NCBI GenBank assembly: GCA_002239065.1
Contig: MPNO01000054.1
Location: 1 to 33,712, forward strand
Length of the DNA stretch: 33,712 nucleotides
Reading direction: 5' to 3'
DNA from: Defluviicoccus sp. bin129
GTDB taxonomy: Bacteria > Pseudomonadota > Alphaproteobacteria > MPNO01
A model generated the notes under the pieces. The model had not been told where the DNA came from and searched no databases. It saw only the letters and a list, made by a program, of their open reading frames with translations. The position numbers and the translations under genes are program-made. This document shows, one piece after another, positions 7,163 through 17,031 of the stretch (position 1 is its first letter; each line of letters begins with the position of its first letter).

Positions 7163-8470
7163 ATGTCGCGCAAGTCACTGGACGGCAAAATCACCAGGAG
7201 GAAGTTCCTCGGCAGCTCGGCGGCATCCGGCGCGACGCTGGCGGCGATCGGCGCCGGCCTTCCCCGCGTCGCCTTCGCCGCCGACGCCGTGATCAAGATC
7301 GGCTTCCTGGCGCCGCTCACCGGTCCGGTCGCGGCCTGGGGCAAGCCCGGGCTGGACGGCTGCCTGATCTGGGCCGACTGGGTCAACGCCAAAGGCGGGG
7401 TCAAGATCGGCGGCAAGTCGCACAAGATCGAGTTCGTCGGCTACGACAACGAGTACGACGCCGCCAAGGCGCGCACCGGCGCCACCAAGCTGATAAAGGA
7501 AGACGGCGTCAAGTTCGTCATGATGCTGGGCGGCGACACCTGGCCCGGCGTGCAGAAGATCGCCGAGCGCGAGGGCATGCTGTTCTCGACGCTGCTGCCG
7601 AGCGACCTGTCGCCGGAGACCAAGACCCTCCTCGCGCCCTGCGAGGTGCATCCGATCTACAACGTGACCGGCGTCGAATGGCTGGCGGAAAACAAGAAGG
7701 AGCTGAAGACCGCGGCGATCTGCGCGCAGGACGACGCCCTCGGCAAGCCTTCGGTGGCGACCTACCTGGCGGCCTTCGAGGCGGCCGGGATCGAGATGGT
7801 CGACAAGCCGGAGTTCTTCGATCCGGCGACGACCGATTTCGCGCCGGTGATGACCAAGCTGCTGGCCAAGAAGCCGGACATCCTGTGCCTGGACACCTGC
7901 TACGCCGATTACGTCCACCCGCTCTGCGAACAGGCGTTCCAGCAGGGCTACAAGGGGCAGATCATCTCCTGCACCGCCGACTTCTACCAGAAGATCATCG
8001 AGAAGACGTCCAAGGAGTTCATGGAAGGCTTCATCTTCCAGTTCCCCGATTTCGACGACCCGGCGATGAACAGCAAGGGCGTGAATTTCGTCAAGCCCAA
8101 CGAGTTCTACGCGGAATACGCCAAGCGCTACGGCGCCAGCGAGTGGGGCGCGGTGTCGTGGGAATACGCCTCGATCATGGATCTGTGGGCCGATGCCGCC
8201 GCCAGGGCGGGCAGCGCCGATCCGGGGCCCGTCCTGGAGGCGATGAAGGCCGGCGGCACCGGCAAGCACGCCTTCGGCGACGCCAAGTGGTGGGGCAAGG
8301 AGCTGTTCGGTATCGACAACGCCCTGGTCGGCGACTGGCCGGTGGTGGCGATCGAGGACGGCAAGGCCCGGATCAAGGCGTTCAAGTCCATCCCCGCCTG
8401 GTGGGACAAGCACAGCAAGCTGATGATCAAGCACATGACCGCGCTGGGCCAGATGTGGAACCAGCGCTGA
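7163..8470 (+). CDS. Periplasmic substrate-binding protein of a LivJ/HAAT-type ABC transporter
   Basis: This 435-aa receptor has a Tat-type signal (ITRRKFLG, then an Ala/Gly-rich core ending near AFAADA). The mature domain begins KIGFLAPLTGPVAAWG, typical of type I periplasmic receptors for branched-chain amino acids, amides and urea. The ATG at 7163 follows GGGAGG; an upstream in-frame start at 7061 would add residues before the signal and is less likely. It leads the run receptor-LivH-LivM-LivG-LivF-tdm-nitrilase and diverges from tmm. Known TMAO importers (TmoXVW) belong to the glycine-betaine class, so this may be a different uptake route for TMA, TMAO or another methylated amine. That substrate is inferred from context only; urea, amides or amino acids remain possible. 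Confidence 0.9.
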   Translation: MSRKSLDGKITRRKFLGSSAASGATLAAIGAGLPRVAFAADAVIKIGFLAPLTGPVAAWGKPGLDGCLIWADWVNAKGGVKIGGKSHKIEFVGYDNEYDAAKARTGATKLIKEDGVKFVMMLGGDTWPGVQKIAEREGMLFSTLLPSDLSPETKTLLAPCEVHPIYNVTGVEWLAENKKELKTAAICAQDDALGKPSVATYLAAFEAAGIEMVDKPEFFDPATTDFAPVMTKLLAKKPDILCLDTCYADYVHPLCEQAFQQGYKGQIISCTADFYQKIIEKTSKEFMEGFIFQFPDFDDPAMNSKGVNFVKPNEFYAEYAKRYGASEWGAVSWEYASIMDLWADAAARAGSADPGPVLEAMKAGGTGKHAFGDAKWWGKELFGIDNALVGDWPVVAIEDGKARIKAFKSIPAWWDKHSKLMIKHMTALGQMWNQR

Positions 8471-8486
8471 TCCGGCGCCCTAATCC

Positions 8487-8506
8487 GCGCGGCATCGTTG
8501 CCGCGC
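8487..8506 (+). terminator. Hairpin after the receptor gene (first of two)
   Basis: A perfect 8-bp stem (GCGCGGCA with TGCCGCGC) closes a TCGT tetraloop, 16 nt after the receptor stop codon. An outer ATCC/GGAT helix can extend it across a bulge. There is no T-tract, so RNA stabilisation or partial attenuation is more likely than full termination. Confidence 0.55.
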
Positions 8507-8518
8507 CCGGATCGGCTG

Positions 8519-8545
8519 CCGGGGCCGGGCTCTGCCCGGCCCCGG
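8519..8545 (+). terminator. Strong hairpin between receptor and permease genes (second of two)
   Basis: A perfect 12-bp G/C stem (8519-8530 with 8534-8545) and a TCT loop are followed by TTCCGTTT. Such intergenic hairpins commonly protect the receptor mRNA and lower downstream expression, giving receptor in excess over membrane subunits. The T-rich tail is short, so attenuation is an inference. Confidence 0.6.
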
Positions 8546-8580
8546 TTCCGTTTCTCCGCCGCGGCGATTGAGGCTTGCCG

Positions 8581-9444
8581 ATGGATCTGCTGTGGCAGAC
8601 CGCCGTCAACGCCATGTACGCGGCCAGCTACATGTCGCTGATCGCGGTCGGGCTGGTGATGATCTTCGGCGTCATGGGGGTGATCAACTTCGCCCATGGC
8701 GAGCTTTACATGCTGGGCGCCTACTGCGTGGTGTTCCTCTACGCCCAGGAGAATTTCCCCTTCCTGCTGGCGGCCGCCGCGGGGCTGGTGTTCGTCGGCC
8801 TCGTCGGCCTCTTCATGGAACGCGCGATGTTCCGGCCCCTGCGGGACAATCCGCTGAGCGGGCTGATCGCGTCGATCGGCTTCCTGCTGATCCTGCAGAC
8901 CCTGGTCGTGCTCGGCTTCGGCCGGCGGATGGGCCATGTCCCGCCGCCGACCCAGGAGAAGCTCGAGGTCTTCGGCGCGGTCCTGACCCACCAGCGGCTG
9001 CTTGTCATCGTCGCCGCGATCCTGCTGCTGGCCGCGCTGTGGGCCTTCCTCAAGCGCACCAGGTTCGGCTGGGCGCTGCGCGCCTGCGCCCAGGATGCCG
9101 AGGCCGCGGCGCTCCAGGGCATCTCGATGACCCAGACCGCGCGCATCGCCATGTTCATCGGCGCCGGGCTGGCCGGAATCGCCGGCGCGCTCACCGCGCC
9201 GCTGGTCAGCCCGACCCCCTATATCGGCCATTCGGTCATCGTCACCGCCTTCATCATCATCATCGTCGGCGGCATCGGCAGCCTCGAAGGCGCGGTGATC
9301 GCGGCCGTGCTCTACGCCTTCGTGCACACTTTCGTGACCACCTTCTTCGACGGGGTGATCGCCAACATCGTCGGCCTGGCGCTGATGCTTGCGGTGCTGG
9401 TGGTGCGGCCGACCGGCCTGTTCGGGGCGAAGGAACGTGCCTGA
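8581..9444 (+). CDS. livH: LivH-type inner-membrane permease
   Basis: This 287-aa protein is strongly hydrophobic with about eight membrane segments. The early stretch IFGVMGVINFAHGELYMLGAY and the late GGIGSLEGAVIAAVLYA are hallmarks of LivH-family permeases. The ATG at 8581 follows TTGAGG; a TTG two codons earlier is possible. The last codons overlap the LivM start by 8 nt, so the two permeases are translationally coupled, as expected for a LivH/LivM heterodimer. Substrate choice is set mainly by the receptor and cannot be read here. Confidence 0.9.
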   Translation: MDLLWQTAVNAMYAASYMSLIAVGLVMIFGVMGVINFAHGELYMLGAYCVVFLYAQENFPFLLAAAAGLVFVGLVGLFMERAMFRPLRDNPLSGLIASIGFLLILQTLVVLGFGRRMGHVPPPTQEKLEVFGAVLTHQRLLVIVAAILLLAALWAFLKRTRFGWALRACAQDAEAAALQGISMTQTARIAMFIGAGLAGIAGALTAPLVSPTPYIGHSVIVTAFIIIIVGGIGSLEGAVIAAVLYAFVHTFVTTFFDGVIANIVGLALMLAVLVVRPTGLFGAKERA

Positions 9445-10459
9445 ACGGGCGGCCGGCCCGGTGTGGCGGATCGCAACCAGGCTTCGGCTGCTCATCCTGT
9501 TCGCGGCGCTGGCGGTGCTGCCCTATCTGCTGAGCTATTCGCAGCAGGAGATCGCCGTCCTGCTGGTGATCAACGTCCTTCTGGTGTGCAGCTACCGCCT
9601 GCTCACGCTGACCGGCGAATGGTCGCTCGGCCATGTCGTGATGATGGGGGTGGGCGCCTATGCCAGCGCGCTGCTGACCAAGCGCCTGGGCGTGCCGGTG
9701 CCGGTCTCCATGCTGGCCGGCGGCCTGGCCGCCGCCGCCGTCGCGGCGATCCTGAGCGTCCCGCTGTTCCGCATGAAGGGCTTCTATTTCCTGATCGGCT
9801 CGTTCGCGGCCGGCGAGATCATCCGCCTGATCTGGAAGCGCTTCACCGACCCGTTCGGCGGCCCCAAGGGGCTGAAGCGGATCGACGCCTTTCCCAACAT
9901 CGATTTCGGCTTCCTGGAGATCGATTTCTACGAGCCGGTCAACTACTACTTCCTGGCGCTGATCGTGGTCTCGGCATCGCTCTACGTGCTCCATCGGATC
10001 GAGCGGTCGCGCATCGGGCTCACCTTCCACGCGATTCACTGGCAGGACAGGCTCGCCGAGTCGGTCGGCGTCGACAATTTCCGCTACCGGACGCTCGCCT
10101 TCGTCATCGCGTCCTTCTTCGCCGGGATCGCCGGCGGGCTCTACGGCCACTATGTCGGGGCGGTGAACCCGACCCGGTTCGGCGTCGACCAGATGGTCTA
10201 TGTCCTGGTCTGGGCGATCGTCGGCGGCACCGCGACCCTGCACGGCCCGATCCTCGGCGTCGTCGTGCTGACCGTGATCAACGAGATCGTGCTGCGCGGG
10301 CTCGGCCTGGACACCGTCCGCCCGCTGATCTACGGCGCCATCCTGATCCTGTCGGTGCTCTATTTGCCGGACGGGCTGGAGAGCCTGGGGCCCAGGCTGC
10401 GGGCGCGGCTGCGGCGCCGCGGGCGGGACCCCGCGGCGGCCGGGGGCCGGGCGGCATGA
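9437..10459 (+). CDS. livM: LivM-type inner-membrane permease
   Basis: A 340-aa hydrophobic protein of the LivM family, shown by LTGEWSLGHVVMMGVGAYASA, the MKGFYFLIGSFA stretch and the late VGGTATLHGPILGVVVLT. The GTG at 9437 overlaps the LivH end by 8 nt and follows AAGGA; starts further upstream would read deep into livH. The C-terminal tail is rich in Arg and Pro and probably cytosolic. It ends in an ATGA overlap with the ATPase gene, so expression is coupled. Confidence 0.85.
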   Translation: MPERAAGPVWRIATRLRLLILFAALAVLPYLLSYSQQEIAVLLVINVLLVCSYRLLTLTGEWSLGHVVMMGVGAYASALLTKRLGVPVPVSMLAGGLAAAAVAAILSVPLFRMKGFYFLIGSFAAGEIIRLIWKRFTDPFGGPKGLKRIDAFPNIDFGFLEIDFYEPVNYYFLALIVVSASLYVLHRIERSRIGLTFHAIHWQDRLAESVGVDNFRYRTLAFVIASFFAGIAGGLYGHYVGAVNPTRFGVDQMVYVLVWAIVGGTATLHGPILGVVVLTVINEIVLRGLGLDTVRPLIYGAILILSVLYLPDGLESLGPRLRARLRRRGRDPAAAGGRAA

Positions 10460-11242
10460 GCGGTCCGGGCGAGCGGCCGATCCTGGAGGCGCGCGGGCTG
10501 ATCCGCCGGTTCGGCGGCCTCGTGGCGGTCGACAATTTCAGCTTCGCGGTCCGCGAGGGGGCGATCCACGGGCTGATCGGGCCCAACGGCGCCGGCAAGA
10601 CGACGACCTTCAACGTGATCAGCGGCTTCTACGCGCCCAACGCCGGCCAGGTCCTCTATCGCGGCCGCAACGTTTCCGGCCGCAAGACCAGCGCGCTGGC
10701 CGCGATGGGGCTGGTGCGGACCTTCCAGGGCTCGACCCTGTTCCAGGAGCTCTCGGTTCTCGACAATGTCCGGGTCGGCCGCCACCTCACCGCCCGCGCC
10801 GGGTTCCTCGCCCGCCTGCTCGGCGCCGACCGGCCGTCGGAGCGCGCCGCCGACGCGAAGGCGCGGGAAACGCTCGCCTTCTTCGGCCTCGAGGAGCTGG
10901 CCGGCGAGCCGGCATCCAATTTGTCGCACGGCCACCAGCGCATGCTCGGCATGGCGGTCGCCCTGTCGGCGGAGCCCAGGGTGCTGCTGCTCGACGAGCC
11001 GTTCACCGGCATGAACCCGCAGGAGACACGGCGCATGATGTCGCTGGTCCGGCGCATCCGCGACGGCGGCGTCACCGTCATGCTGGTCGAGCACGACATG
11101 CAGGCGGTGATGAATCTGTGCGACACCATCACGGTGATGAATTTCGGCGCCCTTCTGGTCGAAGGCGCGCCGGAGGAGGTGCAGAACGATCCGGCGGTGA
11201 TCGAGGCCTATCTCGGCGCGGCGGCCGATGACGGGGCGGGCC

Positions 11243-11253
<11 letters not shown>
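10456..11253 (+). CDS. livG: LivG-type ABC transporter ATPase
   Basis: This 265-aa ATPase carries Walker A (GPNGAGKTT), a Q-loop, the signature LSHGHQRMLG in place of the usual LSGGQ, Walker B (VLLLDEP) and the switch histidine in LVEHDMQ. The family hallmark LVRTFQ is present, as is the C-terminal ALLVEGAPEEV seen in LivG. Its ATG shares four bases with the LivM stop. The long open frame running upstream to 9463 is only a shadow of livM. Confidence 0.9.
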
Positions 11254-11950
<697 letters not shown>

Positions 11951-12002
11951 AATGGGCGAGGCACCATCGCTAGGGTTGGCCTCGCAGACCGGGAGATCCG
12001 CC

Positions 12003-14372
12003 ATGCCCGACGGCCGCACTTCGCAACCGCGCCAAATTCCCTCGACTGCCGGCGCGGTCCTCGTTCCCGGCGTGCCGACGCTGGGCTTCGGGGTCGAGCG
12101 CTACGTCGCCGAGGGCGGCGCGGCGACGGTCTTTTCGCTGGAACCGGGCGACATTGTGACGCTGCGCGACCGGGAAGGGCGCCAGCGCGCCGAGATCGCC
12201 GGTTTCGCGCCCGACGGCTCCGCCGACAGCGACGCGCTGGGGACCGCCGCCAATGGCGAGGCGAGGGGTCTCAAGGCGATCCTGGGCGCCGGCGACGAAC
12301 CCGCCCGTTCGCTGGCGGGAAGCCTGCAACGGCGCGGCCTCGACATCGCCGGGGCGCGCTCGATCGACGTGCTGGGCGGCGAGTCGCGCCCGGGGGACGA
12401 GGCGGATTTCACCGCCGAACGGCCGCTGGTCTGCTTCGTGGCGGCGCCCGGCGGCCCGATGCGCGTCGACCGCCAGGATCCGCCGACGCCGATCGAGATC
12501 TTCGTCGCCCGCGCCAACCCGGTCGTGCCCGACGAACGCCCGGCGCCCGAACCCCTGGCCGACCCGCGCATCGACCGGCGCGTCGCCGCGCGGACGGCCG
12601 AGGCCTACGAGGTCAAGGCTGGCGAGTTCATCCAGATCATCGACGTGCAGGGCAGGGAGTGTTCGGACTTCCAGGCGTTCACCCTCGCCGGTCTCGATTC
12701 GGGGCGCGAGCTTTGCCTCGACGCGACGGCGACCCGCACGCTGATGGGCAGCGCCTATCCGGCGCCGGGGCTGCTGTCCAAGTTCTACGACCCGGAGCTC
12801 CAGCCCATGGTCGAGGTGGTGCGCGACACCTGCGGCCGGCACGACAGCTTCCTGTTTGCCTGCACGGCGAAGTACTACGACGACATGGGCTATCCCGGCC
12901 ACGTCAACTGCAGCGACAATTTCAACACCGTCCTGGCGCCGTTCGGGATCGCGCCCAGGCGCGGCTGGATGGCGCTCAACTTCTTCTTCAACACCGGGTT
13001 CGACGACGCCAACCAGGCGTTCTTCGACAACCCCTGGTCGCGGCCGGGCGACTACGTGCTGTTGCAGGCGCTGACCGACCTGGTCTGCGTCTCGTCCGCC
13101 TGCCCGGACGATATCGACGCGGCCAACGGATGGAACCCGACCGACATCCACGTTCGGGTCTACCCGCGCGAGAACGTGTTTTCCAAAGCGGTGGCCTATC
13201 GCATGACTCCCGACGCCGATCCCAAGCTCACCCGGGAGACCGGGTTCCACAGCCGGTTCGCCGAGCACACCCGCAACTTCACCGAATACAACGGCTACTG
13301 GCTGGCCAGCGATTTCACCAACCGGGGGGCGCTGGACGAATACTGGGCCTGCCGCGAGCGCGCCGTGGTGATGGACCTGTCCGCGCTGCGCAAGTTCGAG
13401 GTGCTGGGCCCGGATGCCGAGCGCCTGATGCAATGGACGCTGACCCGGAACATGCGCCGGCTGGCGACCGGCCAGGTGGTGTATTCGGCCATGTGCTACG
13501 AGACCGGCGGCATGATCGACGACGGCACCGCCTTCCGCCTGGGCGACGACAAATTCCGCTGGGTCGGCGGCTCGGACTACGGCGGCGAGTGGATGCGCGA
13601 GCAGGCCGCGAACCTCGGCCTCAATGTCTGGGTCCGGTCGTCGACCGACCAGCTGCACAACGTCGCCGTCCAGGGGCCGAAGAGCCGGGACATCCTCAGG
13701 GACGCGGTCTGGACGCCGCCGGTGCAGCCGTCGATCGACGACCTCGGCTGGTTCCGCTTCTCGATCGGGCGGATCGGCGATCACGACGGCATACCGGTGG
13801 TCGTTTCGCGCACCGGCTATACCGGCGAGCTGGGCTTCGAGCTGTGGTGCCATCCGCGCGACGCTGTCGGCGTGTGGGACGCGATCTGGCGGGCCGGCGA
13901 ACCGCACGGCCTCTCGCCCTTCGGGCTGGCGGCGCTCGACATGGTCCGCATCGAGGCCGGGCTGATCTTCGCCGGCTACGAGTTCGACGACCAGACCGAT
14001 CCGTTCGAGGCCGGCATCGGCTTCACCGTGCCGCTCAAGTCGAAAGAGGACGATTTCGTCGGCCGGGAGGCGCTGGTCCGGCGCAAGGACTCGCCGCAGC
14101 GCAAGCTGGTCGGGCTGGATCTGGAGGGACAGGAGGTGGCGGCGCATGGCGACTGCGTCCATGTGGGCCGCGCCCAGGTCGGCGTCGTCACCAGCGCCAT
14201 GCGCTCGCCGATCCTGCGCAGGAACATCGCGCTCTGCCGGATGGACGTGACGGCATCGGCGGACGGGACGGCGGTCGAAATCGGCAAGCTCGACGGCCAC
14301 CAGAAGCGGATACCCGCCCGGGTGGTCCCGTTCCCCTTCTACGACCCGACCAAGTCCCGGGTCCGGGCCTGA
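12003..14372 (+). CDS. tdm: TMAO demethylase (DUF1989-GcvT fusion, Tdm)
   Basis: This 789-aa two-domain protein has a DUF1989 half (about 1-400) and a GcvT/aminomethyltransferase half (about 405-789), the architecture of Methylocella-type TMAO demethylase. The first half turns TMAO into dimethylamine and formaldehyde at a metal site; the second binds tetrahydrofolate and is thought to trap the formaldehyde. Candidate metal ligands are Cys220, Cys277, Cys287, Cys303 (HVNC) and Cys362/Cys367. The GcvT half shows RTGYTGELGFELW near 603-615 and an IEAGL motif. The ATG at 12003 follows GGGAG; a longer frame from 11823 only overlaps livF. It follows the transporter and faces tmm across the control region, the expected partnership. 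DUF1989-GcvT relatives acting on other N-methyl compounds are the main alternative. Confidence 0.9.
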   Translation: MPDGRTSQPRQIPSTAGAVLVPGVPTLGFGVERYVAEGGAATVFSLEPGDIVTLRDREGRQRAEIAGFAPDGSADSDALGTAANGEARGLKAILGAGDEPARSLAGSLQRRGLDIAGARSIDVLGGESRPGDEADFTAERPLVCFVAAPGGPMRVDRQDPPTPIEIFVARANPVVPDERPAPEPLADPRIDRRVAARTAEAYEVKAGEFIQIIDVQGRECSDFQAFTLAGLDSGRELCLDATATRTLMGSAYPAPGLLSKFYDPELQPMVEVVRDTCGRHDSFLFACTAKYYDDMGYPGHVNCSDNFNTVLAPFGIAPRRGWMALNFFFNTGFDDANQAFFDNPWSRPGDYVLLQALTDLVCVSSACPDDIDAANGWNPTDIHVRVYPRENVFSKAVAYRMTPDADPKLTRETGFHSRFAEHTRNFTEYNGYWLASDFTNRGALDEYWACRERAVVMDLSALRKFEVLGPDAERLMQWTLTRNMRRLATGQVVYSAMCYETGGMIDDGTAFRLGDDKFRWVGGSDYGGEWMREQAANLGLNVWVRSSTDQLHNVAVQGPKSRDILRDAVWTPPVQPSIDDLGWFRFSIGRIGDHDGIPVVVSRTGYTGELGFELWCHPRDAVGVWDAIWRAGEPHGLSPFGLAALDMVRIEAGLIFAGYEFDDQTDPFEAGIGFTVPLKSKEDDFVGREALVRRKDSPQRKLVGLDLEGQEVAAHGDCVHVGRAQVGVVTSAMRSPILRRNIALCRMDVTASADGTAVEIGKLDGHQKRIPARVVPFPFYDPTKSRVRA

Positions 14373-14397
14373 GCCGGACGGCGGGGAGGGGAGGGAG

Positions 14398-15249
14398 ATG
14401 CCGGACAAATTCGTCGCCGCCTGCATCCAGAACAGCGCCACCCCGGATGTCGAGCATGACGTCGCGCACGCGCTCGGGCTGGCAAGGGGCGCCGCCGAGG
14501 CCGGGGCCGGGCTGATCTGCACGCCGGAATATTTTTGCGGATTGCGGACGGAGAACGGCCTGTTCCACCCGGCGGCCTTCGCGGAACCGGAGCATCCGGC
14601 GCTGCCCGCCTTCTCGCGCGCCGCGCGCGACTGGGGCGTGTGGTTCCTGCTCGGCTCGCTCGGCGTGCGCAACCCCGACGGGCGGATCTCCAACCGGTCC
14701 TATGTGATCGACGGCGATGGCGGGATCGTCGCCCGCTACAGCAAGATCCACCTGTTCGACGCGGTGCTCGATTCGGGGCCGGTCACGGAATCGGCGACCA
14801 TCACGCCGGGCGATCGCTCGGTGGTCGCGCCCACGCCGTGGGGCGGGCTGGGGCTCTCGATCTGCTACGACCTGCGCTTCGCCCCGCTCTACCGCCAGCT
14901 CGCCCGCAACGGCGCGACCATGCTGGCGGCGCCGGCCGCCTTCACCAGGATCACCGGGCGGGCGCACTGGCATGTCCTGAACCGCGCCCGGGCGATCGAG
15001 CATGGCTGCTACGTGATCTCGCCCTGCCAGTACGGCGAGATCGAGGGCGGCGGCGCCTGCTTCGGCCATTCGCTCATCGTCGATCCGTGGGGCGAGGTGC
15101 TGGCCGACGGCGGCGACGGCGAGGGCGTCATCATGGCCGAGATCGACCCGGCGCGCGTGGCGGCGGCCAGGCACGCGATCCCGGCGCTTGACCACGACCG
15201 GCCGTTCGGGCCGGAGGCGCCGCTGCGGGCGGTCGCGGCGGAGCGTTAG
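14398..15249 (+). CDS. Carbon-nitrogen (nitrilase superfamily) hydrolase
   Basis: A 283-aa nitrilase-superfamily enzyme with the full catalytic triad: Glu44 (CTPEYF), Lys116 (YSKIHLFD) and Cys156 (LSICYDLRF). The context is closest to the Nit1/Nit2 omega-amidase and deaminated-glutathione amidase branch. It would cleave a C-N bond of an amide, releasing ammonia or an amine. A strong GGGAGG site precedes the ATG, 25 bp after tdm, so it should be the last gene of the transporter operon. It might hydrolyse an N-methylated or glutamine-derived amide formed in the pathway, but the substrate is not evident. Confidence 0.88.
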   Translation: MPDKFVAACIQNSATPDVEHDVAHALGLARGAAEAGAGLICTPEYFCGLRTENGLFHPAAFAEPEHPALPAFSRAARDWGVWFLLGSLGVRNPDGRISNRSYVIDGDGGIVARYSKIHLFDAVLDSGPVTESATITPGDRSVVAPTPWGGLGLSICYDLRFAPLYRQLARNGATMLAAPAAFTRITGRAHWHVLNRARAIEHGCYVISPCQYGEIEGGGACFGHSLIVDPWGEVLADGGDGEGVIMAEIDPARVAAARHAIPALDHDRPFGPEAPLRAVAAER

Positions 15250-15555
15250 CCGGCGACCCGGGAGGGGCCCGCCGGTGCTCCGGGGCAGACGCGATTGGGG
15301 CGCGGCGGTCGCGGACGCCGGGCATTTTGGCGGATCTCTGGACAGTCTCGCGGATCGTTGATACCGTTTTCGCTCGCGTCTGCGTCGGTTTCGCTTCCGG
15401 AGAGTCCCCGGTTCGCAGCGACTCGGTCCGATCGCAACCGCCGGCCCGCGCCGTCGTTGGCAGGCTGGCGGGTCGCCATGGGCTCCTCCGGGCGCGAACG
15501 CCGAACCCCGGGGATGCAGGCGGACAGGCGACCTGATAACTGCGAGGGCGGAACG
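15250..15555. promoter_or_regulatory. 306-bp gap before the MOSC-AzoR-reductase set
   Basis: No gene is visible. A weak GC hairpin follows the hydrolase stop (CCGGCG near 15250, CGCCGG near 15271) without a T-tract. A moderately A/T-richer patch around 15320-15400 could hold the promoter of the MOSC gene, but no clear boxes stand out and the ATTGGT repeat is absent, so this set may be regulated separately. Confidence 0.35.
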
Positions 15556-16338
15556 ATGTTGGGCAAGCTGGAAAGCATTTGGCGCTACCCCGTCAAGAGC
15601 ATGCGCGGAGAAGAAGTCGACGAGATATTCGTCGCTTTCACCGGCTTGATGGGCGACCGGGTCTACGCGGTCTCTTCGACAGCGGCTCCGAAGGCCTTTC
15701 CCTGGCATACGGCCCGGGAGCAGGAGGACTATGTGCTCTACCAGGCCCGCTTCAAGGAACGCGACGGAACCCTGAAGCCCGACAACATGGAAGAGGCGAT
15801 GGGGCATCCCGCCAATATCCATGCGCCGTTCCCGACCGACCCGGGCGCCTTCGCGGTCGAGGTCCAGACCCCCGACGGCGGGGTGGTGGATATCGAGGAC
15901 CCGGCCTTCCTGGAGGGGCTCAAGGACAAGTCCGAGGGCGAGCTCGCCCTGCACCATACCCAGCGCAACATCGTCGACTGCCGTCCGGTGACGCTGTTCT
16001 CGCTGCAGACGGTCGACCAGCTTTCCGAGGAGACCGGCACCGACATCCACAAGCTCCAGTTCCGCGCCAACTTCTATGTCGACTGGAACGACGGGGGCGG
16101 GTTCTATGAAGACGAGCTGGTCGGCAAGACGGTCAAGATCGGCGACACGGTCGAGGTCATGGTCGTGGAGCGCGACCCGCGCTGCAAGTTCATCACCATC
16201 CATCCGGAAACCGCCGAGACGGACCCCGCCTTGCTGCGGCACGTCACCCGGGCGCATGAGGGCTTTGCCGGCGTCTATGCGGCGGTAATCAAGGAAGGCC
16301 CGGTCAGGAAGGGAGACGCGCTCGCGCTCGCGGACTGA
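15556..16338 (+). CDS. MOSC protein of the mARC/YcbX type (molybdenum N-reductase-like)
   Basis: This 260-aa protein contains both the MOSC N-terminal beta-barrel (IWRYPVKSMRGEEVDE at 8-23, TGLMGDR at 29-35) and the MOSC domain. Cys210 (RDPRCKFITIHPETAETDP) sits where mARC and YcbX place the cysteine ligand of the molybdenum cofactor. Known members reduce N-hydroxylated compounds and N-oxides. That chemistry is striking beside a TMA N-oxygenase. It is followed by a flavin reductase and a 2Fe-2S reductase that could feed it electrons. The ATG at 15556 follows GAGGGCGGAACG; the longer frame from 15295 has no support. A simple sulfur-carrier MOSC role cannot be excluded. Confidence 0.8.
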   Translation: MLGKLESIWRYPVKSMRGEEVDEIFVAFTGLMGDRVYAVSSTAAPKAFPWHTAREQEDYVLYQARFKERDGTLKPDNMEEAMGHPANIHAPFPTDPGAFAVEVQTPDGGVVDIEDPAFLEGLKDKSEGELALHHTQRNIVDCRPVTLFSLQTVDQLSEETGTDIHKLQFRANFYVDWNDGGGFYEDELVGKTVKIGDTVEVMVVERDPRCKFITIHPETAETDPALLRHVTRAHEGFAGVYAAVIKEGPVRKGDALALAD

Positions 16339-16384
16339 CGGCCCCGGCAAGCCCCCTGCGAAACGACGAAGGGACGAAACCGGC

Positions 16385-17011
16385 ATGACCAAGCTCATCT
16401 ATATCGAAGTCTCTCCCCGCAAGGAGCGGTCGCACTCGATCGCCGTGGCGGAAGCCTTCCTGGATGCCTACCGGGCGGCCAATCCCGACCACGAGATCGA
16501 CAAGATGGATCTGTGGGATACCGAGCTGCCCGAGCTCAACATGGCGATGATCGACGCCAAGTACCGGCTGCTGGACCTCGATACGCTGGACGAGCGGGAA
16601 GCGAATGCCTGGAAGGATGTCGAGGCGGTCTTCAACCGGGTGAATTCGGCCGACAAGATCGTGCTCAGCACGCCGATGTGGAATTTTAACGTTCCCTACA
16701 AGCTGAAGCATCTGATCGACATCATCGTCCAGCCGGACCTGGCCTTCGCCGTCGTCGAGGGCGGTTACGAAGGCCTGGTCAAGGGCAAGTCGGCGATGGT
16801 GATCGTCGCGCGCGGCGCCGCCTATCTGCCGCCCTCCGATTTCTTCGAGGTCGATTTCCAGAAGCGGTATATCGACTTCCTGCTCGGCTTCATCGGCTTC
16901 GAGGACATCCGTTCGCTGGTCGTCGAGCCGATGCTGACGTCGCCCGAGGAGCAGGCCGCGACCCGGGCGAAGCTGATCGAGGAAGCCAGGGCCGCGGCCG
17001 CCGCGTTCTGA
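16385..17011 (+). CDS. FMN-dependent NAD(P)H reductase, AzoR/flavodoxin-like family
   Basis: A 208-aa flavodoxin-fold reductase. The N-terminal loop SPRKERSHSI matches the FMN-phosphate loop of AzoR, and TPMWNFNVPYKLKHLID (about 98-115) is the FMN ring-binding signature of the family. These enzymes reduce quinones, azo dyes or flavins with NAD(P)H; the physiological substrate here is unknown. It lies 46 bp after the MOSC gene and 20 bp before the 2Fe-2S reductase, so a shared transcript is likely, and it could supply reduced flavin or keep quinones reduced for its neighbours. Confidence 0.88.
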   Translation: MTKLIYIEVSPRKERSHSIAVAEAFLDAYRAANPDHEIDKMDLWDTELPELNMAMIDAKYRLLDLDTLDEREANAWKDVEAVFNRVNSADKIVLSTPMWNFNVPYKLKHLIDIIVQPDLAFAVVEGGYEGLVKGKSAMVIVARGAAYLPPSDFFEVDFQKRYIDFLLGFIGFEDIRSLVVEPMLTSPEEQAATRAKLIEEARAAAAAF

Positions 17012-17031
17012 GCTGTCGCATCGATGCGCCG

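Noticed and set aside
11970..14693. 907-aa minus-strand open frame
   Set aside because: Fully antisense to tdm and the start of the hydrolase; Arg/Gly/His-rich with no domain.
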